A stretch of DNA of 9,572 nt from an uncultured Arcanobacterium sp. GTDB taxonomy: Bacteria > Actinomycetota > Actinomycetes > Actinomycetales > Actinomycetaceae. Positions 1 through 6,345 of this stretch are shown here, one piece after another. A model generated the notes under the pieces. It was not told the origin of the DNA. It saw only the letters and a list, made by a program, of their open reading frames with translations, and ran no database searches. How positions within the stretch are numbered: the first letter of the stretch is position 1; every line of letters starts with the position of its first letter. Where the stretch lies: contig NZ_CAMXYE010000058.1 in the NCBI RefSeq assembly GCF_947253055.1, forward strand, positions 1-9,572, written 5' to 3'. The position numbers and the translations under genes were made by a program.

Positions 1-9
1 AGTGATATT

Positions 10-29
10 AACGATTAACGGGAATCGTT
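10..29. promoter_or_regulatory. Inverted repeat upstream of the lipoprotein gene; candidate operator
   Basis: Two 7-bp arms, AACGATT and AATCGTT, are perfect inverted complements separated by six bases. The repeat ends 13 bases before the ATG of the lipoprotein gene, so a protein bound here could block transcription or ribosome access. It shares the pattern TAACGG-nn-ATC with the palindrome at 729-743, so the same regulator might read both sites. The arm spacing differs from the 7-1-7 form of that second site, so this link is only a suggestion. A chance repeat is possible. Confidence 0.35.
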
Positions 30-42
30 TTGTGAGGTTACG

Positions 43-555
43 ATGCGTATCATTTCCAGAATTCTATCTGCGACGGCTGGCCTAGTGCTCCTTTGTGGGG
101 TAGCTTCCTGCTCCTCCGGAGATGCTAATAATTCTAATGCTGGTGCGGATAAAAAGGCCGAGAGCGTTGCGGCTCCGAGCACTGCAGAAGCAAATTCAGA
201 TAGCCCTTCTAATTTGCCGCAATTACCGGAAGTGGAGATTCCAGCCGATATTGCTGGGCAGCCTACTTTCTCTGCCTATAATTCGGGAATGGGTAGCTTT
301 TTATTTAAGATTGAAAAAAATCCCAACCTAAGCGAGGAAGAGCAAAAGTCCATTCTGACCGAGGCAGAACAAAAATCCTACGATTCCTTTATTACTTGCG
401 TGGCAGCAGAAAGCTACGGGACTGTCTCGGTGGAATTAGCCAATAAGCTGGCGGCAGGCGATTTCGAGCATATACTCAACGCCCCGATTCCCGATGCGGA
501 TAATAAAGCTCTCGAGGCAGCTATCGCAAAATGTGAAGAGAAAATTCCGAATTAA
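43..555 (+). CDS. Small secreted lipoprotein of unknown function
   Basis: A 170-residue predicted lipoprotein that I cannot assign to a named family. The start ATG has a GAGG Shine-Dalgarno 6 bases upstream. A short positive N-terminus (MRIISR) and a hydrophobic stretch (residues 7-20) lead to a lipobox, V-A-S-C, with Cys23 as the likely lipidated residue. Residues 24-65 form a low-complexity Ser/Ala/Asn/Glu linker typical of surface lipoproteins in Gram-positive bacteria. Residues 68-170 look like a small helical domain with two cysteines, Cys119 and Cys164, which could form a disulfide outside the cell. The gene lies in the same direction as the large surface protein downstream, 216 bp apart, and each has its own candidate operator, so they are probably neighbours rather than one tight operon. 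Lipoproteins near anchored-repeat surface proteins can be metal-transport components, but this one is too short for a substrate-binding protein. Confidence 0.8.
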   Translation: MRIISRILSATAGLVLLCGVASCSSGDANNSNAGADKKAESVAAPSTAEANSDSPSNLPQLPEVEIPADIAGQPTFSAYNSGMGSFLFKIEKNPNLSEEEQKSILTEAEQKSYDSFITCVAAESYGTVSVELANKLAAGDFEHILNAPIPDADNKALEAAIAKCEEKIPN

Positions 556-633
556 TACCCGGATTTTCGCCCCTACTGCGCGTCACTCAACTGCCGTTAC
601 TCAGCTGCACACCCTATATTTCACACTCACCTA

Positions 634-681
634 CTTGCGCACCTAGATCACTGCCAGCTTGCGCACCTAAATAGTTGCCAT
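634..681. repeat. Two imperfect 24-bp tandem repeats in the intergenic region
   Basis: CTTGCGCACCTA begins at 634 and again at 658, giving two adjacent 24-bp units that diverge only in their second halves (GATCACTGCCAG against AATAGTTGCCAT). A looser relative with ACTGCGCG and ACTGCCG lies around 575-600. The units sit in the 216-bp gap between the lipoprotein and the large surface protein. I see no gene and no clear hairpin terminator in that gap. The role is unknown; a decayed short repeat or a regulator-binding array are both possible. Confidence 0.5.
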
Positions 682-728
682 GCGCCCGAATTCACATTCT
701 AAATAAGCTTTTATCTTCCCCTCCTTAT

Positions 729-743
729 TGATAACGGTTATCA
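729..743. promoter_or_regulatory. Zur/Fur-like operator upstream of the surface protein gene
   Basis: TGATAAC-G-GTTATCA is a perfect 7-1-7 palindrome ending 28 bases before the ATG of the large surface protein. Its form, TGA-rich arms around one central base, matches the general shape of Zur boxes in actinobacteria (typically TGAAAATCATTTTCA-like) more than DtxR/IdeR boxes. The hexamer TATCAT at 739-744 is a fair -10 box, so a bound repressor would cover the promoter. Metal control fits the His-rich protein it precedes. The regulator identity is inferred from pattern only; another Fur-family or unrelated regulator is possible. Confidence 0.55.
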
Positions 744-771
744 TTGTAAGGAGAATGGTTAGGAAGGTGCT

Positions 772-3480
772 ATGAAATTGCGGAAACGGCAAATATTTAC
801 GGGACTACTCGCTGCGCTACTGCTCAAACCGATTCCAGCTTTTGCGCAGACGGTGGAAAATGTCGGAATGCCGGCATCCACGGCAACGACGAGCGAAGCT
901 CACGCAAGTAATCATCAAGCTGGCGCGGCCGGGCATGGAGATTATCTCCCTGCCGATTACCGCGTACCAGCTGGCACGCCAGGTGCCGACCCGAAAGCTA
1001 CGCCGGATACACAAGGGAAAGTACCGCATATCTGTGCCGGGAAAAAATTATTGCATCATTCTCACGTAGATGCCGCCTATGTAACTGAAATAGCTGGGAA
1101 AATGGATATCAGCGTGGTAGATGGGCAAAGCGTCGTCGAAGATCCCGCTTCTGTGTGTGTACGCCTCGCTCCCGATGCCCGCGCAGAAGACGGAGTAGAA
1201 GTATCTCGCTGGGTGGTGCCCGGAAAATCGCTTTTCGCTTTTTTGGGTAAACCGGGAGATATTATTTGGCGCGCACCGCAAGAGCAGATAGATAACTGGC
1301 GGCCGGTGTGGGCAGGAATTGGCGCTTTCGATACCGCCCACGAAAAAGTTTTACCGGATTACATAAAAAATGGCGCAGTAGCCCTTTCCCTACTTCAGGC
1401 AGAAGGCCCCGGCAAAGTGGAAGTATGGCGCACTATCGGGCAAAAAGAACTGACGCGCGGGCTCTCTACGAGCGAAAACTTGCCTCCTCTGCAGCTAAAA
1501 ATAGGGGCACACGGGCATTGGAATTGGACTTTCACCGAAGCAGGCGCCTACCGGCTACGCTTCCAAGCCAACTATGAAGATGTGAATAAGGGGCAAACTG
1601 CCACCACTCCCCGTGATATTACTTGGCTGGTAGGAAGCGATGCGGAAGTGGGCTTAAAGCCCGGTACCACTAGCTCCGGAGGAGAAATAAAAGTAGCAGC
1701 CGAAGATTTACGCGCGCAGATGCAGGCAGCGGGCGAATTAACGGAAACCCCCACTCCTGCCCCAGGCGCAGCTCCACTCAGCCCAGCAGCGGCTCGCGCC
1801 CAGATTCTCCAGATAGTAAAGGCAGCTTGGCTTCCTCATCCCAGCACACCTAGTGCCTATACTCTGCGCGGGTATTTCACTGCCGATAAAAAAGATGACG
1901 GCACGCCTTTTAGTCGCGTAGCGGCAAGCATCGAAAACAAGGAAGGAAAACGGATTGAGAATCCAGTATTGGAGGTACCAGATTCTCTGCAGCAAGATAC
2001 TCCCCAGGGAAAACGGTGGATTTTAGGCGCTACAGATCGCCACAGCAGTCTTAATTTTGATTTTCGCCAACTAGATAAAGAGCACCGCTCGGAGCCGGTT
2101 TCTTTTAATATCGGCGTATTTAACGGACCAGAATCAGCCAGATATCTGGTAGAAAAACGCGCAAATACTGGGAAAGATAATTTTTCTCCGCTCCTCGATT
2201 CGGCTTCTTACCCCGAAGAGCAATACGATTCGGCCGGCAGTCTCTATCAACTTATACACGTATTTGATCGCCCGGGATTCTACGAAGTGGCTTTCGATGT
2301 ACAGAGCACCGATAATACTGGGCGTTTTTCTTATAAATCTCAGACGCTTTATTTTGCAGTAGGCGATTCCACTATTAAAGAGCTGCGCCACCTCACCGGG
2401 GAAAAAGATTATGCACCTCTCCCCGCAGATAACCCCAATCAGCCCGGGCAATCCGGCGCGGATAGTGAAAACACCCCCGATAATTCCGCGCGGCAATACC
2501 TAATCACTGCTGGCCACATGGATCAAGCTCTGGCATATCGAGCGGGCAAGGCACAAACTTTCGTAGAAGACACTGCCGATCCGCGCCAACCACGCCAGCA
2601 TCTTTCCGGTAGTTTTGCCTACGCAGTACCCGATAGCACCCATAGCCAAATACCGGCGGATGCGCGGGGTTATGCGGAGTTGCGGCGGCTAGCTCCGCAG
2701 GGAGTGTGGGCGCTGCCAGAAGCGCAACTAGAAGGAGTACCTTGGGTAGGGTTTTCCACCCTAAGAGTGGATTATGAGCAGCTCGATTCGGCCGGCGTCA
2801 CCGTGCAAATCACTGATTTTTCGGGGCCGGGTCGCTTTATTAGCGGTAACGATTCGCTTATCACCGGCGGATTTGCCAAGCGCCTCGATTCGGCAGATCC
2901 GCATCTGCACCTGCATTACGCCCAGCCAACGCATGACCATCAAGCCATGTATTTTACTGCTCCGGGCAAATACCAGCTCACTTTTCTCTACACTCTACAT
3001 TTGAAAGATGGAACATCGCTCTCAGTGCCTCTGCAAGCTACTTTTTTAGTGGGAGATAAAGCTATTGCTTCTGCTCAGAAAGGAGCTACTCCAGGCACTG
3101 CCAGTGCAGCGCCGCTCCCAATAGAAGAATTACTGCGCCGCCTCAACGGCAATTTACCGAGAGAGAGTGCAGGAGAGAATGCCAGGGTAAAGAGTGAAAA
3201 TATGCTTGAAGATAGCGCCGCGAACGCCTTAGAAGAGGTAGATACCCAGGTTCTAGATTCTCTCCTCCCCCAGAGCTCCAATACAGAAGAAAAAGCCGCC
3301 GGGGAAACTGATTTAGCAGCCGAATCTCCTCTGGCGCTATTAGATCCAGTAAATGGCACATTGGAAACGGTAAATGCACCGCTGTGGCAGTGGATACTGC
3401 TCGGAGCCGGAATTATTGCCTTTACTGGCGCAAGCAGTTGGGCATTATTGACGCGGCGCAAGAAAAAACGGGATAACTGA
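772..3480 (+). CDS. Surface-anchored choice-of-anchor M domain protein (actinobacterial anchored-repeat type)
   Basis: A 902-residue exported protein expected to sit on the outer face of the membrane. The signal peptide is residues 1-25 (MKLRKR, a hydrophobic core, cleavage after AFA). The first choice-of-anchor M domain spans about 85-290: HSHVD at 96-100, FLGKPGD around 157-163, VWAGIGAFDT around 179-188, EGPGKVEVW around 211-219, then the repeat hallmark AHGHWNWTFTEAGAYRLRF at 246-264. A degenerate unit follows at about 345-535; it keeps the RPGFYEVAF strand but not the H-x-H. A second full domain is at about 575-765, with GHMD at 581-584 and a His cluster HLHLHYAQPTHDH at 711-723. The C-terminus has a membrane helix at about 871-893 followed by RRKKKR, but no LPXTG motif. 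Proteins of this family are usually found with a metal-type ABC transporter; none is in this window. The paired His motifs suggest metal binding (inference). AGGAAGG just upstream fixes the start, and a Zur-like palindrome precedes it. Confidence 0.85.
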   Translation: MKLRKRQIFTGLLAALLLKPIPAFAQTVENVGMPASTATTSEAHASNHQAGAAGHGDYLPADYRVPAGTPGADPKATPDTQGKVPHICAGKKLLHHSHVDAAYVTEIAGKMDISVVDGQSVVEDPASVCVRLAPDARAEDGVEVSRWVVPGKSLFAFLGKPGDIIWRAPQEQIDNWRPVWAGIGAFDTAHEKVLPDYIKNGAVALSLLQAEGPGKVEVWRTIGQKELTRGLSTSENLPPLQLKIGAHGHWNWTFTEAGAYRLRFQANYEDVNKGQTATTPRDITWLVGSDAEVGLKPGTTSSGGEIKVAAEDLRAQMQAAGELTETPTPAPGAAPLSPAAARAQILQIVKAAWLPHPSTPSAYTLRGYFTADKKDDGTPFSRVAASIENKEGKRIENPVLEVPDSLQQDTPQGKRWILGATDRHSSLNFDFRQLDKEHRSEPVSFNIGVFNGPESARYLVEKRANTGKDNFSPLLDSASYPEEQYDSAGSLYQLIHVFDRPGFYEVAFDVQSTDNTGRFSYKSQTLYFAVGDSTIKELRHLTGEKDYAPLPADNPNQPGQSGADSENTPDNSARQYLITAGHMDQALAYRAGKAQTFVEDTADPRQPRQHLSGSFAYAVPDSTHSQIPADARGYAELRRLAPQGVWALPEAQLEGVPWVGFSTLRVDYEQLDSAGVTVQITDFSGPGRFISGNDSLITGGFAKRLDSADPHLHLHYAQPTHDHQAMYFTAPGKYQLTFLYTLHLKDGTSLSVPLQATFLVGDKAIASAQKGATPGTASAAPLPIEELLRRLNGNLPRESAGENARVKSENMLEDSAANALEEVDTQVLDSLLPQSSNTEEKAAGETDLAAESPLALLDPVNGTLETVNAPLWQWILLGAGIIAFTGASSWALLTRRKKKRDN

Positions 3481-3531
3481 CGGGATAGCGGACGAACTAA
3501 TTAAAGACCATCCCAGTGTTTAACTAAACGG

Positions 3532-3567
3532 AGCGGGGCGGCAGGAAAATCCTGCCGCCCCGCTTTT
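3532..3567 (+). terminator. Strong intrinsic terminator after the surface protein gene
   Basis: A perfect 15-bp, GC-rich stem (arms 3532-3546 and 3550-3564) encloses a three-base AAA loop and runs into TTTT then ATA. It lies 52 bp past the stop of the surface protein gene and just before the 3' end of the opposing dehydrogenase gene. It therefore separates the two convergent units. On the - strand the T-tract is weaker (TCCGTTT), so it may serve both directions but is best for the + strand. Confidence 0.9.
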
Positions 3568-3585
3568 ATAGTGGTCCAGTACTCA

Positions 3586-4470
3586 CTACGGCTTTGTATC
3601 CGGAGCAATTACGCGGATGAGGGAAGAATCATCCATAGCTCCTTGCCCGTTGGCGTAACCCAGCAGATACTCTTGCTCGGCCGCTGCCGCTACTGGTACC
3701 GCAATTCCGGCCGCTTTGGCCGCCGCCGTCACTATGCCCATATCTTTTACGAAAATATCTAGGCGCGATTTCACTTCGGAGGTCTCTCCCCGATACGCTT
3801 CGATTGCGCGCGGGCCACGATCTCCCAGCATGAAGGATTCGGCAGCTCCTGCCATTAACGCATCCAGCACTACTTCTTGATCTAAACCTAGATGCCCAGC
3901 TAAAGCGAGCGCTTCTCCAGCCGCGGCAATATGTACTCCGCAAAGCAACTGATTTACCGTCTTCATAGCCTGCCCGCGCCCGGGGGCTTTCCCTACCCAG
4001 ACCAGCGTAGAAGCCATTTTCTCCAATACTGGCTGCACAAAAGCGTAGGCATCCTCGTAGGCCCCCACTACTATCAGCAGATCGCCTTTCCCAGCGCGCA
4101 CCGGGCCACCCGATACCGGGGCATCGATGAAGTAAATTCCTTCCTTCTTCAGCTTAGCGGCGATTTTTTCTACTGCCTGCATGCCGATAGTCGAGGTGAG
4201 CAGCACAGCAGCTCCCTTTTTCAACACCGGCGCAATCGCATCTTTCCCGTAGAGCAATTCTTCTAGTTGGGCACGATTACGCACCGCCACCACTACCACG
4301 TCTGCGCCAGTGGCCGCAGCTGCTGCCGAAGTAGCAGTATCTACTCCCGCTTCCGCTGCGAGTTCCAGACGCTCAGAAGCAATATCGTAACCTACTACGG
4401 AAAAAGATTTAGCTAAGCAAGTAGCCATCTGGTATCCCATAGCCCCGAGGCCAATCACAGCAATTTTCAC
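3586..4470 (-). CDS. ltnD: NAD-dependent beta-hydroxyacid dehydrogenase, probable L-threonate dehydrogenase
   Basis: A 294-residue cytoplasmic oxidoreductase of the 3-hydroxyisobutyrate/beta-hydroxyacid dehydrogenase family. It has the Rossmann motif GLGAMG (7-12) and Asp29 at the end of the second strand (YDI), which favours NAD over NADP. The substrate-binding signature is DAPVSGGPVRAGKG (117-129), and the catalytic lysine is Lys170 in GRGQAMKTVNQLL. KD at 242-243 belongs to the C-terminal helical domain. Length is normal for the family. The start is GTG at 4470, with a purine-rich GAGAGA about 8 bases upstream. It follows the acid-sugar kinase gene by only 42 bp and is surely cotranscribed. 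That partnership points to the LtnD subgroup, which oxidises L-threonate to 2-oxo-tetronate before phosphorylation. Alternatives within the family are D-erythronate or another C4 acid-sugar dehydrogenase, or tartronate semialdehyde reductase. The family is certain; the substrate is inferred from context. Confidence 0.82.
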   Translation of the reverse strand: MKIAVIGLGAMGYQMATCLAKSFSVVGYDIASERLELAAEAGVDTATSAAAAATGADVVVVAVRNRAQLEELLYGKDAIAPVLKKGAAVLLTSTIGMQAVEKIAAKLKKEGIYFIDAPVSGGPVRAGKGDLLIVVGAYEDAYAFVQPVLEKMASTLVWVGKAPGRGQAMKTVNQLLCGVHIAAAGEALALAGHLGLDQEVVLDALMAGAAESFMLGDRGPRAIEAYRGETSEVKSRLDIFVKDMGIVTAAAKAAGIAVPVAAAAEQEYLLGYANGQGAMDDSSLIRVIAPDTKP

Positions 4471-4512
4471 GATTTAATCTCTCTTTTGAAATTTTATTGC
4501 GGGCTTTCTCTG

Positions 4513-5982
4513 CTATTTAGAAAGTTTCTTTACTACTTCGGCGAGCGAAGTTTCATCGCCCACGTTTCCAGCGAATACGATATACGGAATCCCCAACGCT
4601 GGGCCTTCGAGAGCCGTCCAGAGGGAAACTATTCCCGGCAGCATCGGCCCTACCACCTTGGCGCGCCGAATCGAAAGGCCTTTCGAAGCAGTATCCGAGG
4701 AAGTGATACCACCTTTTGCCACCACGAAACGCGGCGGGCAGGCCTGCAGTATTTTCTGCGTCACTTCCACTACTGCGGCCGAGACTTCGCGGGAAATAGC
4801 TAGTGAATCATCTTCGTCTTTCCCCTTCACTAATTTACGAGAAGTGCGCACAATCGCATTTCCACTCTGCAGCGCCGCCACCGCTTTTTCCACGATTTCC
4901 GCTAAATGCGCACCGCGCAGCGCCGGATCTATCACCTGCTGCACGTCAATCTCAAATTCCGGAAGTTGTTCCTGCTCGCGAAGCTGATTGAGCTGGCGAG
5001 TAGTGAGGTCTACATGCGATCCCACCACTATTAAGCCACCCGCAGCTAACTCCCGATCGCCGCGCGCGCTCGCAATTTCTTCGTCATTCAGCGGCGCATG
5101 CACACTCTGGCCAATTCGAGCCCGCACAAAAGGCGGTCCTACCCGATATACAAATTCTTTACCAGCAGCTTCTGCCGCAATTAGCGCTAGCGCTAGCTGG
5201 CGCAAATCTTCTTCGGTGACGATATCTGCCGCCAATACTTGCCCATTTTCTGCCGCCTCTAGTTGGCTTATAATCTGCGGCAAATTGGTGCGTATATCTG
5301 CTAATTCCAGCACTCCTACCGCAGCGGCAGGAATCTTCCCTTCCGTCTTCTCTGCCACCCATTCCGGCAAATAAGAAGCCCGATAGCCGAAGCTGGCATC
5401 TTTAGCGAATTCCGTCTCTCCTACCGGCACAAATCCGCTTTTCTCTGCACCAGCATAGTGCACACCATGCACAGTGATGCGCCCGGCATCTCCGAAGGCC
5501 GGCACGAGAATAATGCCGTCTACCGCTTTGGCCGCCGTTTTGGCCGCCGTTTCCGCGCGAGCGCGCCGGCATTTTTCAGTTTCGTCAATAATGGTGAGCG
5601 GCTCCAAGGGGAAGTGCCCACGCAGCGTCGAATCTGAACGCGATACGAAAGCTAACTGCGTATCAGTGGCAGCAGCAGCTTCTAAAGCGGCAGATACCAC
5701 TTCTCGATTCACTTTCTCAGCCGCAGCGGAGGAAAGAGAACGCGAATTCGTCATTACGTAGACGGCGGGTTTTCCGCTGGCAAATGCCCACGCAAAATCT
5801 GCCGGCTCCCAGGCAGTGAGTACCGGTAAATCAGCTACTGACTGCGTACCCGTCGGATCGTCATCTAGCACCACATATACGCGGGTATCTTGCGCTTTTT
5901 GGCGGGCTTCCCGCACCTGTGCTGCCGTAGTTTGCGGATTCTCCGGTATCCCCGCGAGAATTTCCGGCAAAAACATGGCCAT
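4513..5982 (-). CDS. Four-carbon acid-sugar kinase (DUF1537 family)
   Basis: A kinase of 489 residues from the chosen start that phosphorylates C4 sugar acids or their oxo derivatives at O4, in the cytoplasm. Motifs in this numbering are DDDPTGTQ (40-47), SRSDSTLRGH (114-123) and VPAFGDAGR (160-168) in the N-terminal substrate domain. The C-terminal nucleotide domain has KGGITSSDTASKG (423-435), GPMLPGIVSLW (445-455) and PYIVFAGNVGDETSL (466-480). Length fits the longer branch of the family, whose first motif reads DDDPTGTQ rather than the shorter OtnK-type DDFTGA. This branch makes the exact substrate (3-oxo-tetronate, threonate or erythronate) uncertain. The start at 5982 is chosen because GAGGGGG lies 7 bases before it; an in-frame ATG at 6003 would put that Shine-Dalgarno inside the gene. 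The dehydrogenase gene follows 42 bp downstream, and a FadR-type regulator gene lies 363 bp upstream on the same strand, so substrate-responsive repression is likely. Confidence 0.88.
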   Translation of the reverse strand: MAMFLPEILAGIPENPQTTAAQVREARQKAQDTRVYVVLDDDPTGTQSVADLPVLTAWEPADFAWAFASGKPAVYVMTNSRSLSSAAAEKVNREVVSAALEAAAATDTQLAFVSRSDSTLRGHFPLEPLTIIDETEKCRRARAETAAKTAAKAVDGIILVPAFGDAGRITVHGVHYAGAEKSGFVPVGETEFAKDASFGYRASYLPEWVAEKTEGKIPAAAVGVLELADIRTNLPQIISQLEAAENGQVLAADIVTEEDLRQLALALIAAEAAGKEFVYRVGPPFVRARIGQSVHAPLNDEEIASARGDRELAAGGLIVVGSHVDLTTRQLNQLREQEQLPEFEIDVQQVIDPALRGAHLAEIVEKAVAALQSGNAIVRTSRKLVKGKDEDDSLAISREVSAAVVEVTQKILQACPPRFVVAKGGITSSDTASKGLSIRRAKVVGPMLPGIVSLWTALEGPALGIPYIVFAGNVGDETSLAEVVKKLSK

Positions 5983-5989
5983 CTTTCTA

Positions 5990-5996
5990 CCCCCTC
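5990..5996 (-). promoter_or_regulatory. Ribosome binding site that fixes the kinase start
   Basis: GAGGGGG on the - strand lies 7 bases before the ATG at 5982. A farther in-frame ATG at 6003 has no comparable site ahead of it, so 5982 is the better start. A third ATG at 5976 is spaced less well. Confidence 0.6.
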
Positions 5997-6036
5997 GTAG
6001 CATTGTTATGAAATAAGTCCACCCTGGCTACTCCCT

Positions 6037-6049
6037 GAGCTCTGAGCTC
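6037..6049. promoter_or_regulatory. Candidate operator palindrome upstream of the kinase gene
   Basis: GAGCTC-T-GAGCTC is a perfect 6-1-6 inverted repeat and also a direct repeat of the 7-mer GAGCTCT. It lies just downstream of a possible promoter (6062-6090) and about 55 bases before the kinase start, where a repressor would block elongation or initiation. The FadR-type regulator encoded upstream is the natural candidate. It does not resemble the AT-rich palindrome before the regulator's own gene, which weakens the idea that one protein binds both. Confidence 0.35.
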
Positions 6050-6061
6050 TGATTAATTGCT

Positions 6062-6090
6062 AGCGTATCTTTTTCCCTCTTTATTAGCAA
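6062..6090 (-). promoter_or_regulatory. Possible sigma-70-type promoter of the kinase-dehydrogenase operon
   Basis: On the - strand, TTGCTA (6085-6090) and TACGCT (6062-6067) are separated by 17 bases, which is the ideal spacing. Both boxes are imperfect. A start near 6055 would give a leader of roughly 70 bases carrying the 6-1-6 palindrome. The match was read by eye only. Confidence 0.3.
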
Positions 6091-6345
6091 ATCAGTTCAT
6101 GAATGAAGAAAAGTCGGCCTATGCGGCATGCGAAAGGTGCTCGCTGGGCTTCAATTTAGAAATCAATCTCGGCAATTTGCGGCTTATGACTTACGCCCTA
6201 CCGCTCGCTCGTGGCTTACTGCCGCTTACTGCCGCTTACTGCCGCGCTCTCGTGGCTTGACATTCCTCGCCGCTAGCTCGTAGCTTATTAGGGCTCGCGT
6301 TTAACTTAAGCTCGCACTTATAGCTGCACTTTCTAGCTATGCTCA
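6091..6345. other. Non-coding spacer rich in short repeats, no gene seen
   Basis: The 255 bases between the candidate kinase promoter and the stop codon of the GntR gene hold no convincing gene. The one sizeable open frame (+ strand, within 6057-6260) has no ribosome site and odd composition. The stretch is filled with related short words: CTCGTGGCTT at 6208 and 6249, CTCGTAGCTTA at 6277, several AGCT/TAGCTA clusters, and a perfect 10-bp tandem repeat (6214-6243). No strong hairpin terminator follows the GntR gene, so read-through into the kinase operon remains possible. Confidence 0.6.
6214..6243. repeat. Three perfect 10-bp tandem repeats
   Basis: GCTTACTGCC occurs three times head to tail with no mismatch (reading GGCAGTAAGC on the transcribed - strand). 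Ten bases is close to one helical turn, so the copies face the same side of the DNA. They lie about 125-155 bases upstream of the candidate kinase promoter, a position that suits an activator array. Simple replication slippage is the other explanation. Confidence 0.7.

Noticed and set aside
858..3360. LPXTG-like sorting signal in the surface protein
   Set aside because: LLDPVNG near residues 856-862 and LPRES near 795-799 do not fit LPXTG and are not placed just before the membrane helix, so sortase anchoring was not called.
3075..3461. A 128-codon - strand open frame opposite the end of the surface protein gene
   Set aside because: It lies wholly inside the clear C-terminal coding region with membrane anchor and has no ribosome site or recognisable domain.
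4988..5374. A 128-codon + strand open frame opposite the kinase gene
   Set aside because: It is antisense to a well-supported kinase with all family motifs; its Ser/Ala-rich composition is the usual shadow of Ala-rich coding DNA.
6057..6260. A 67-codon + strand open frame in the spacer before the kinase gene
   Set aside because: It starts with TTG, has no ribosome binding site at that or the inner ATG, and its second half simply translates the repeats. It also opposes the promoter region of the - strand operon.
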